64,000 nucleotides of DNA from an uncultured Sphingomonadaceae bacterium (GTDB lineage Bacteria; Pseudomonadota; Alphaproteobacteria; Sphingomonadales; Sphingomonadaceae), in the NCBI GenBank assembly GCA_902806235.1, contig CADCVW010000043.1, positions 1 through 64,000 on the forward strand, written 5' to 3'. Shown piece by piece: positions 58,101 through 64,000 of this stretch. The notes under the pieces are model-generated. The model did no database searches, was not told the DNA's origin, and saw only the letters and a list, made by a program, of their open reading frames with translations. Each line of letters opens with the position of its first letter. The stretch's first letter is position 1. The position numbers and the translations under genes were made by a program.

Positions 58101-59360
58101 GACGTGCTGTGGTCGTTCACCGGCATCGCCGACCAGCAGCTGTCCGGCCCGATCGGCGTCGCCGCCGACTTCTCCGGCCGGGTGAACCAGCCGCAGCTGT
58201 CCGGCATCGTGCGGGCTAACGCGCTGGCTTACGAGAACGCCGAATTCGGCACCCGCGTGTCGAGCATCCAGCTCCAGGGTCGCTTTGACCGCTCGACTTT
58301 CGAGCTCACCCGGCTCGCCGGCCGCGCCGGGCGCGGCACGGTGACGGGCTCGGGCCGCGTCGGGCTCGCCGCCGCCAGCGGCTTCCCCATCGACATCGGC
58401 CTGCGCTTCGCCGAAGCCCAGCTCGCGCGCTCCGACCAGATCGGCGCTACCGTCTCCGGCGACCTGCGCGTCGTGAACAGCGCAGCCGCGGGCGCGTCCA
58501 TCCGCGGCGACCTGACGCTGCCCCAGGCGCGCTACCGCGTGCAGCGCGCGGCCGCCGCGCAGGTGGTCGAGCTCACCGGCATCCGTCGCGCCGGCGCGGC
58601 CTACCCGCCCGTCGCCGTGCGCTCGGCCGCGACGCCGAGCCAGTGGGACCTCGACATCGCCGTGCGCGCGGACAACCAGATCTATGTTTCCGGCCTGGGC
58701 CTCGACAGCGAATGGCAGGCCGACCTGCGCGTCCGCGGCACCTCGGCCACGCCGGAGGTGACGGGGGAGGCGGAGGTGCTGCGCGGCACCTTCTCCTTTG
58801 CCGGGCGCCGGCTCGAGCTCGACGAGGGCCGCATCCTGTTCCGCGGGCAGCGGCCGATCAACCCGACCATCGACATCTCCGCCAGCACCACGGTGGAAGG
58901 CATTACCGCGCGCATCAACGTCGAGGGCAACGCGCGCACCCCGCGCATCGCCTTCTCCTCCACGCCCGCCCTGCCGCAGGACGAGGTGCTCGCCCGCCTG
59001 TTCTTCGGCGGCTCAGTCAGCCAGATCTCGGCCGCCCAGGCCGTCCAGCTGGCGGCCTCGCTCAACGCGCTCCGCGCGGGCGGCGGCGGGGGCGGGGGCG
59101 GCCCGCTCGGCAAGCTGCGCGGCACCGCCGGCCTCGACCGCCTCCGCATCCTCGGTGCCGACCGCGCAACCGGACGCGGCACCGCCATCGCCGCCGGCAC
59201 CTACGTGTCCAATGACATTTACGTGGAGGTGATCACGGACACCCGCGGCTTCACCGCCACCCAGATCGAGATCGCGCTGAGCCGCGCGCTGAGCCTGCTC
59301 AGCCAAGTGGGGTCGTCGGCGGGGACGGGGGTGAATTTGAGGTATTCGAAGGATTATTAA
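55140..59360 (+). CDS. tamB: TamB, translocation/assembly inner-membrane-anchored protein
   Basis: This 1406-residue protein has an N-terminal anchor (IALWIAAALGVLLLLAAALFFGA), a very long beta-rich periplasmic body of AsmA/TamB-type repeats, and the C-terminal DUF490 domain: EVLRGTFSFAGRRLELDEGRILFRGQRPINPTIDISASTTVEGITARINVEGN and PALPQDEVLARLFFGGSVSQISAAQAVQLAASL. A Gly run (GGGGGGGGP) lies near residue 1318. It spans the periplasm and partners TamA for lipid transport or protein insertion. The ATG follows the tamA stop with no gap. Its stop overlaps the end of the broken toxin gene on the other strand. Confidence 0.95.
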   Translation: MADRDPGIVVSEAPAAPPPPRGRRIALWIAAALGVLLLLAAALFFGANTDFGRRILARELSKIETETGLKIGIGRLEGSIYGDLVIHDLTLSDPRGVFLRAPRVELDYEPLAYLRRSHVDIDELHAPFVRVLRTPELRPGDPNAPILPDIDIDVDDLRIDRLLLEPPVTGRRHLLSLQGEAHIADRRAQVRAAAVALVGPGIAGGDRLQLTLDAVPDNDRFDVDARLAAPVGGLVSQLSGVNQPIVAEIKGQGGWRNWRGSARALLGGQPFANLQLANRDGTFTVRGPVKPDLLVPETYRRLLQPVLAVDLTTTLAERRADTSLRLRSDAFDVAANGIVDLGESRYGNLRINARLLQPGAIAPNLRGQDVQAAFVLDGPFATPTVGYDVRATALGFGATTLQNVRATGQARVQEDRIVLPVALRAARVLGLPAAAGELLTNVRVDGSLLISGPKILSENLRLRSDRLNATLVVAADVARGQYRGAFNGRVEDYAVRGVGLVDVTTDLNIVQQGAGYAITGRFAAQTKRLENAGVRDFLGGNALVRGDIAIAPNGVIGVANVRLAAPLVTVTNGRGRYDPASGALAFTGSAVTREYGAVQVAVSGTIAQPNLRLRARNPNFGVGLRDIDADVRAVAGGYFVRATGQSDYGPFSADLAVIQGAQLAFDIRRLTFAEINFAGRIVRTAAGPFAGSLTANGRGLDGTIQLAAQGRYQRATVRARANGATIPGPEPILIARGLIDATVVLFPGRPAIVGQAQLAGVRRGALLVDALRARADYQAGVGTIQAVANGRSGVPFRVALNSRLTPDFVRAAAQGQVGELPFRLANPATLRRTGGDWVLDPATLVLPQGNVRLAGRFGRTTLLQTRFDGLDLRIANAFVPDTGFSGRASGSVDFQQTGADAFPRADARLTIVDFARATVTGASMPVNVALAGALRPDGGAFNAVIRRNGGLIGRAQVRLQPVGGRGSWTERLLAAPLAGGIRYNGPADVLWSFTGIADQQLSGPIGVAADFSGRVNQPQLSGIVRANALAYENAEFGTRVSSIQLQGRFDRSTFELTRLAGRAGRGTVTGSGRVGLAAASGFPIDIGLRFAEAQLARSDQIGATVSGDLRVVNSAAAGASIRGDLTLPQARYRVQRAAAAQVVELTGIRRAGAAYPPVAVRSAATPSQWDLDIAVRADNQIYVSGLGLDSEWQADLRVRGTSATPEVTGEAEVLRGTFSFAGRRLELDEGRILFRGQRPINPTIDISASTTVEGITARINVEGNARTPRIAFSSTPALPQDEVLARLFFGGSVSQISAAQAVQLAASLNALRAGGGGGGGGPLGKLRGTAGLDRLRILGADRATGRGTAIAAGTYVSNDIYVEVITDTRGFTATQIEIALSRALSLLSQVGSSAGTGVNLRYSKDY

Positions 59361-59715
59361 GCGGCACGCCGCCTGATCAAGACGACCTCGAGGCCGGCGC
59401 GCTCCGCAACCTTCGGCCATAGCTGATCGGCGGTCCACGCCGGGCTCCGCTCGCGGCGGGCGAGCGCGAGGCAGAAGCGATCGCCCAAGGACAATCCGGC
59501 GTCAATGGTGAGCGGGCGGAGCATATCGGCAAGGACAGCAGCGCCTCGACGGACTCCCGCGATGCGCCCCGTTGCGCGTAGAAAGTCGCGACCTCGGTCA
59601 AGTTGACGCTGCTGATCGCCGCGCCGTCAATCCGGCTCGCTACCTGATCCGCTCTCGTTTCCGCCTTCAGCATCGCGAGCAGGGCGGAAGCGTCGAGAAT
59701 CAGGCTCCCCGCCAC
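59357..59715 (-). pseudogene. PIN-domain (VapC-like) toxin, frameshifted
   Basis: From the GTG at 59715, AGSLILDASALLAMLKAETRADQVASRI and ISSVNLTEVATFYAQRG give the first PIN acidic residues. Around 59525-59545 the frame breaks. The family continues in another frame as VLADMLRPLTIDAGLSLGDRFCLALARRERSPAWTADQLWPKVAERAGLEVVLIR up to a stop at 59357. Joined, the two parts make a normal PIN ribonuclease of about 120 residues with D...E...D...D ligands. In its present form the toxin would be truncated. It overlaps the tamB stop by four bases. Confidence 0.8.
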
Positions 59716-59794
59716 CCGTCAGCCCGAGCCGCTCGCGAACGTCGGCCGGCAGGCTGAGACTGCCGTCGGGCGCTATCTCCACCTGCACTGTCAT
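59627..59794 (-). pseudogene. AbrB/MazE-type antitoxin, C-terminally lost
   Basis: MTVQVEIAPDGSLSLPADVRERLGLTGG is the swapped-hairpin AbrB-like DNA-binding domain of VapB-type antitoxins. Straight after it the sequence becomes the PIN toxin start in another frame, so the antitoxin reads into nonsense (GEPDSRRF...) and stops at 59627. The toxin-neutralising tail, usually about 40-50 residues, is missing. A deletion that joined the middle of the antitoxin to the toxin start explains this. Confidence 0.7.
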
Positions 59795-59867
59795 TCGATT
59801 ACGCCTCCGGCCGTCGCGCGCGAGCATGGTGCAGGTGGTGAACTGCGGCAAGACGTCCGGATAGTCT

Positions 59868-60791
59868 TCATGCCGCCAGCGCCTCTCTCGCCCTAGCTGC
59901 CGCCTTCGCGTGCTCGCAGATCAATTCGACGATCCGCGGCACCTCCTTGGGCGGCAGGTCGTGCGCCATGCCCTCGATCAGCTCCAGCCGTGCGCCGCGC
60001 ACGCGCGCGGCCGTGTCCACGCCGCCCTCCTTCGGCACCAGCCGGTCGGCCGTGCCGTGAATCACCAGCGTCGGGACCCTGATCCGCGCCAGTGCGTCGG
60101 CCCGCCCGCCGCTCGCCAATATGGCGAGTAGCTGGCGGCGTACGCCCGCCGGGTTGTACGCCCGGTCGAGCGCGCGCTCGACCAGCGCGCGCCGCTCGAC
60201 GTCGCCGCGTCCGCCGGGAGTGCCAATTGCGTCCATCAGCTCCACGCCGAAGCGGACCAGCGTCTCCCGGTCGCTTCCCTCCGGCCGCTTGGCGAGCAGC
60301 CGGCGGCGCAGCTCGGCGGGCGGCCCGGGGAGCCCGCGCGCGCCGGAGGTCGACATGATGGAGGTAAGGCTGAGCACCCGGTCCGGCGCGTCGGCCGCGA
60401 CCAGCTGCGCGATCATGCCACCCATCGATGCGCCGACGAGGTGCGCCCGCGCGAGCCCCAAGCTGTCCAGCAGCCCCAGCGCGTCCCGCGCGAGGTCGGG
60501 GAGCTTGTACGGAACCTTCGGTCGCAGGCCGATCGCCTTCGCCGCCGCGACTATCAGCGGGTGGGTCGGGCGGAACTGGTTGAGGTGGGTCGACAGGCCC
60601 GCGTCGCGGTTGTCGTAGCGGATCACGCGGAAGCCGCCGGCGGCGAGCCCGTCGACCAGCGGCTCCGGCCAGTGCACCAGCTGCGCGCCCAATCCCATGA
60701 TCAGCAGGATCGCGGGATCCTGCGGATCGCCCACCTCCTCATAGGCGAGCCTCACCCCGTTCGCCTGCACGGTGCCGCTGCGGTAGGCCAT
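59868..60791 (-). CDS. Alpha/beta hydrolase
   Basis: This 307-residue protein has VRLAYEEVGDPQDPAILLIMGLGAQLVHWP, RVIRYDNRDAGLSTHL, the nucleophile elbow VGASMGGMIAQL (Ser about residue 120), the acid loop VIHGTADRLVPKEGG and the His of GMAHDLPPKEV. Form and length resemble the family of esterases/lipases related to AclJ/proline iminopeptidase-like hydrolases. The start MAYRSGTVQANG at 60791 is chosen over the track's 60869. It is divergent from the wax-ester synthase gene, so a role in lipid turnover is possible but unproven. Confidence 0.88.
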   Translation of the reverse strand: MAYRSGTVQANGVRLAYEEVGDPQDPAILLIMGLGAQLVHWPEPLVDGLAAGGFRVIRYDNRDAGLSTHLNQFRPTHPLIVAAAKAIGLRPKVPYKLPDLARDALGLLDSLGLARAHLVGASMGGMIAQLVAADAPDRVLSLTSIMSTSGARGLPGPPAELRRRLLAKRPEGSDRETLVRFGVELMDAIGTPGGRGDVERRALVERALDRAYNPAGVRRQLLAILASGGRADALARIRVPTLVIHGTADRLVPKEGGVDTAARVRGARLELIEGMAHDLPPKEVPRIVELICEHAKAAARAREALAA

Positions 60792-60931
60792 GCGCGCTCC
60801 TTCCGATCGTTTCGCACGCAGAACGCGCGCGGCCGCCGCTCGGCTCCCGCCGGGGTTGACGTGCATCAAGATTGCGCGTCGGGCGTTGTGCCGGAATCAA
60901 GGTCGGCGCGACCGGCTGGGAGAGGTGGAAA

Positions 60932-62425
60932 ATGCAGCAGCTCAGCGCCCAGGACGCGTCCTTCGTCTATCTGGAAACGCGCAACACGCCGATGCACATC
61001 GGCTCCGTCGCCATCTACGATCCGTCGACCGCGCCCGGCGGCTTCGTCCGCTTCAAGGACATCCTGAACCATATCGAGGGCCGCCTCCACCTCGCCCGCA
61101 GCTTCCGTCAGCGGCTCCAGCGCGTGCCGGGCAACCTTGATCACCCTTACTGGGTGGAGGACGACAGCTTCGACCTCGAGTTCCACGTCCGCCACATCGC
61201 GCTGCCGCAGCCCGGCGACTGGCGGCAGCTGTGCATCCAGGTCGCCCGCCTCCATTCCCGCCCGCTCGACATGACCAAGCCCCTCTGGGAGTTCTATGTC
61301 GTCGAAGGGCTCGACAAGGTGGAGGGCCTGCCGCCCGGCTGCTTCGCGCTCGTCAACAAGGTCCACCACGCCGCCATTGACGGCATGAGCGGGGTGGAGA
61401 TGACCTCGGCTATCCACACGCTGGAGGCGGACGCGCCGCCCCCGCCGCCGCCCGCGGAGGAATGGCGCGCCAAGCCCGCGCCCGGCGCGGGCGAGCTCCT
61501 GCTGCGCACTCACCTCAACAACGTCGCCCAGCCGCTGCGCATGCTCGACATGTGGCGCGATGCCTTGCCCGGCTTCGCCCGACTCGGCCGGGGCCTGGGC
61601 CGGCAGGAGCTCAGCCTCGATGGCCTGCGCGCCGCGCCGCGCACGCGCTTCGCCGGGCGCGTTGGCCCGCACCGCGTGTTCGAGGGCCGCGCTTTCAGCC
61701 TCGCCGACGTGCGCGCGATCCGCGGGGCCGCGCCGGGGGCGACCGTCAACGACGTGATGCTCAGCGTCGTCGGCGGCGCGCTGCGGCGCTACCTCCAGGC
61801 GAAGAACGAACTGCCCGGCGAGTCCTTGATCGCCATGGCCCCCATCTCCGTCCGGGCGGAGGGGGAGAAGGGCGACCTCGGCAACCTCGTCTCGGCGATG
61901 ACGGTGGCCTTGGGCACCCATATCGAGGATCCGTTGGGAAGGCTGCGCCACGTCGGCGAGCAGGCGCGCGCCTCCAAGGCGCTCACCAACGCGGTCGGCG
62001 CGCGGACCTTGTCCGAATATTCCAAGCTTATGCCCGCCGCGCTCGCGGGGCTCGGCGCGCGGCTCTACACCAGCCTCGGGCTGGCTGAGCGGTCGGCGCA
62101 GATGTTCAACTGCGTCGTCACCAACGTCCCCGGCCCGCGCGTGCCCATCTTCATGGCGGGCGCGCGGATGGTGACCCAGTTCGGGCTGGGGCCGATCTTC
62201 GACGGCATGGGGCTGATCCACCCCGTGTACAGCTACGGCGACAGCCTCACGGTTTCATTCAACTCCGACCGCGAGATGATTCCGGACCCCGGCTTCTACG
62301 CCGACTGCCTCCAGGCATCGTTCGACGCGCTCAAGGACGCGGCCGCCGCGACCGCCGGACCCGCGGCCGCCGCCGGACGTTCGCGCAAGACCACCACACC
62401 AGCGACCCAAGGAGCCGCCGCATGA
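60932..62425 (+). CDS. Wax ester synthase/diacylglycerol acyltransferase (WS/DGAT)
   Basis: This 497-residue enzyme has the WS/DGAT layout. MQQLSAQDASFVYLETRNTPMHIGSVAIYD starts it, the condensation active site is VNKVHHAAIDGMSGVEM (HHxxxDG), and the C-terminal domain has NDVMLSVVGGALRRYL, PISVRAEGEKGDLGN and VTNVPGPRVPIFMAGARM. It joins fatty acyl-CoA to alcohols or diacylglycerol to make wax esters or triacylglycerol. The ATG at 60932 follows GAGAGGTGG. Its stop overlaps the phasin ATG by four bases, so enzyme and granule protein are made together. Confidence 0.93.
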   Translation: MQQLSAQDASFVYLETRNTPMHIGSVAIYDPSTAPGGFVRFKDILNHIEGRLHLARSFRQRLQRVPGNLDHPYWVEDDSFDLEFHVRHIALPQPGDWRQLCIQVARLHSRPLDMTKPLWEFYVVEGLDKVEGLPPGCFALVNKVHHAAIDGMSGVEMTSAIHTLEADAPPPPPPAEEWRAKPAPGAGELLLRTHLNNVAQPLRMLDMWRDALPGFARLGRGLGRQELSLDGLRAAPRTRFAGRVGPHRVFEGRAFSLADVRAIRGAAPGATVNDVMLSVVGGALRRYLQAKNELPGESLIAMAPISVRAEGEKGDLGNLVSAMTVALGTHIEDPLGRLRHVGEQARASKALTNAVGARTLSEYSKLMPAALAGLGARLYTSLGLAERSAQMFNCVVTNVPGPRVPIFMAGARMVTQFGLGPIFDGMGLIHPVYSYGDSLTVSFNSDREMIPDPGFYADCLQASFDALKDAAAATAGPAAAAGRSRKTTTPATQGAAA

Positions 62426-62889
62426 CCGACAACCGGATGACCGACACGCTCAGGAACGCGGGCGAAGGCCTGCGCAACGCCGGCCAGCGCGTCGCGGAGA
62501 ACACGCAGAGCATCAACCTCAAGGTGATCGAGCAGGCCGAGCAGAACGCGCAGGAAGCGTTCCGGGCGATGCGCGCCGCCGCCGCCGCGCGCTCGGTGAA
62601 CGAGGTAATGGAGATCCAGACCAACTACGTCCGCGAGCAGAGCAGCCGCGGCATGAGCCAGATCCGCGAAATCGGCGACCTAATCGCCAATTTCGGCCGC
62701 CAGGCGATGGGCGCGGGGATGAGCGGCATGGCGATGGGCGCGCAGGCGGCGTCGGGCGCGGCGTCCAGCATGGCGCAGTCCGCGTCGGACGCGACCAGCG
62801 CGATGGCGCAGTCGGCGGGCGCGGCGGCGGCGAACGTTTCCCCCTCCACCGCCGGCGGCGGGGAGAGCGGCGGCTCCGGCCAGGCTTAA
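62422..62889 (+). CDS. Phasin-family granule-associated protein
   Basis: This 155-residue protein contains an amphipathic helix-rich phasin domain (about 15-95): NAGQRVAENTQSINLKVIEQAEQNAQEAFRAMRAAAAARSVNEVMEIQTNYVREQSSRGMSQIREIGDLI. A low-complexity Ala/Ser/Met/Gly tail follows. Phasins coat storage granules, usually polyhydroxyalkanoate. The overlap with the WS/DGAT gene suggests that it coats neutral-lipid droplets here instead. It ends four bases from the convergent GGDEF gene stop. Confidence 0.9.
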   Translation: MTDNRMTDTLRNAGEGLRNAGQRVAENTQSINLKVIEQAEQNAQEAFRAMRAAAAARSVNEVMEIQTNYVREQSSRGMSQIREIGDLIANFGRQAMGAGMSGMAMGAQAASGAASSMAQSASDATSAMAQSAGAAAANVSPSTAGGGESGGSGQA

Positions 62890-64000
62890 GCCGCGGCGCA
62901 GCGCGCGGCGGGCGCGATCGGCTGCGCGTCTTCGACGGCGCGCAGCCGCACCCCGTCGTCCATCTCTTCCGCAAAGCATGCCCAACGCCCGCGCCCTCCG
63001 TCCTTGGCGCGGTAGAGCGCGATGTCCGCGCGCCGCTTGAGTTCGACCGGATCCGCCGCGTCGCCGGGCGCGAAGGCGACGCCGATGCTCGCCCCCGCCG
63101 TCACCCGCGCGCCGAACAAATTCGCCGGCTCCCGCATCGCGGCGATGATCCGCTCGCACAGATCCTCCGCGCCGTCCCGCGCGCCCGCGCCGGTTCGGAC
63201 GATCGCGAACTCGTCGCCGCCCAGCCGCGCGACACCGTCCCCCGCGCAGGCCGCCAGCCGCCGCCCGAACTCGACGATCAGCGCGTCGCCCGCCGGGTGG
63301 CCGAGGGTGTCATTGACCTGCTTGAACCGGTCGAGGTCGAGGTAAAAAAGCGCGATCCCGCCCTCATCGCGGGCGAGCGCCGCGAACGCCCCCGCCAGCC
63401 GCTGGTCGAACGCCGCGCGGTTCGGCAACCCGGTGAGCGCGTCATGAAAGGCGAGCCGCTGCGCCTCCCGCTCGCTCGCCCGCAGCGCCGCCGTCGCCCG
63501 CCGCACCCGCGTCAGCAGCGCGGCGACGACCAGCGCGACGAGCAGCAGCGCCGCCCCCAGCACGGGCGCGACCTGCCGCGCCACCGCCAGCCCCGGGCGG
63601 AACGGGCGCCACGCGAACCAGCCGACCAGCCGCCCGTCCCTCGCGCGGAACGCGAGCCGCGCCTCGCCCTCCGCCGCCCGCGCCCCCGCCGGGCGGAAGC
63701 GCGCCCCGCCGAACTGGTAGCGCTCCGCGACCGCGCGCAGGAAACCACCGTCGAGGTAGCGCACCGACAGGTGGAAGTATTCGCTCCCCGGTGCCTGCTC
63801 GATATCCCCCGTGTCCGACACGATCGGCTTGAGGCTGAGCAAGGCCGGCCGCCCGTCGACCAGCGCCAGCTCCGCCGTGGTCGGCGTCGGGTCCGCCGCG
63901 TCCTCGCTTAGCGGCGCCTCCGCCCGCCGCAGCTCCCCGGCCAAGGGCAGCGCCGCGCCCGCCACCGCGCCGAACGCCTCCGGCTCCGCGCGCCGCCCGT
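62886..64000 (-). CDS. Diguanylate cyclase with CHASE4-like sensor (N-terminus beyond window)
   Basis: The reading frame is open to base 64000. In order it has a CHASE4-like periplasmic domain (PALLSLKPIVSDTGDIEQAPGSEYFHLSVRYLDGGFLRAV), a membrane helix (APVLGAALLLVALVVAALLTRV), then a GGDEF domain: LAFHDALTGLPNRAAFDQRL, LFYLDLDRFKQVNDTLGHPAGD, ARLGGDEFAIV and ASIGVAFAPG. The active-site GGDEF is intact, so cyclic di-GMP synthesis is predicted. No EAL domain follows; the protein ends APAARCAAA. The first membrane helix should lie beyond the window. Confidence 0.92.
   Translation of the reverse strand, partial: GRRAEPEAFGAVAGAALPLAGELRRAEAPLSEDAADPTPTTAELALVDGRPALLSLKPIVSDTGDIEQAPGSEYFHLSVRYLDGGFLRAVAERYQFGGARFRPAGARAAEGEARLAFRARDGRLVGWFAWRPFRPGLAVARQVAPVLGAALLLVALVVAALLTRVRRATAALRASEREAQRLAFHDALTGLPNRAAFDQRLAGAFAALARDEGGIALFYLDLDRFKQVNDTLGHPAGDALIVEFGRRLAACAGDGVARLGGDEFAIVRTGAGARDGAEDLCERIIAAMREPANLFGARVTAGASIGVAFAPGDAADPVELKRRADIALYRAKDGGRGRWACFAEEMDDGVRLRAVEDAQPIAPAARCAAA

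Overview
The window is a 64 kb chromosomal piece of a very GC-rich bacterium. Gene content and protein style (HisN and MetX/MetW types, SdhAF4 and zf-CHCC proteins, TamA/TamB, a sphingomonad-like TolC, dispersed REP-like hairpins containing TTCGACAGGCTCAGG) point to an alphaproteobacterium of the order Sphingomonadales. This is inferred from family resemblance; no database search was run.

Layout. Positions 1-32.9 kb are compact core genome: ribD (cut by the window edge), a TonB-like protein, an alpha/beta hydrolase, polA, a polysaccharide flippase, rpe-purH, an RsmB-type rRNA methyltransferase, sdhAF4 (missed by the ORF track), a zf-CHCC protein, an ABC ATPase without its permease, nadB, a gltX broken by an in-frame TAG, a DUF2306/LytTR divergent pair, prs, hisN, rpmI-rplT-pheS-pheT, metX-metW, hisC, a tightly overlapping ftsE/ftsX-ydcF-plsC block, a zinc-ribbon protein, a MATE transporter and a phosphofructokinase. 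Start/stop overlaps of 1-4 bases are frequent and were used to choose starts.

From the tRNA-Leu(GAG) gene at 32.87 kb to tolC at 49.5 kb the texture changes. Gaps are longer, base composition is patchier and many genes are broken. The region holds an MFS transporter and an acyl-CoA ligase followed by remnants of a thiolase, a DUF35 protein and a second MFS gene. A DUF5681 fragment, an EamA transporter and a decayed large serine recombinase follow; its last codons recur as a 25-bp direct repeat 5.6 kb away. Next come an intact operon for a fused 5-oxoprolinase with DUF969, DUF979 and DUF2891 partners, and a TetR/small protein/MATE operon. Just before tolC are likely fragments of arginase-family and protein-isoaspartate methyltransferase genes. 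This looks like an old, eroding genomic island or recombination hotspot.

The last 15 kb returns to core-like content: tolC, a Baeyer-Villiger-type flavin monooxygenase, tamA-tamB, a wrecked PIN/AbrB toxin-antitoxin pair, an alpha/beta hydrolase, a wax-ester synthase/DGAT-phasin pair suggesting neutral-lipid storage, and a CHASE4-like/GGDEF diguanylate cyclase running off the window.

Three families of REP-like inverted repeats sit between genes throughout the core part. The points most worth checking are the amber codon in gltX, the palindrome-encoded insertion in PheS, the 5-oxoprolinase/DUF969/DUF979/DUF2891 operon, the collapsed CoA-ligase cluster and the fused toxin-antitoxin remnant.
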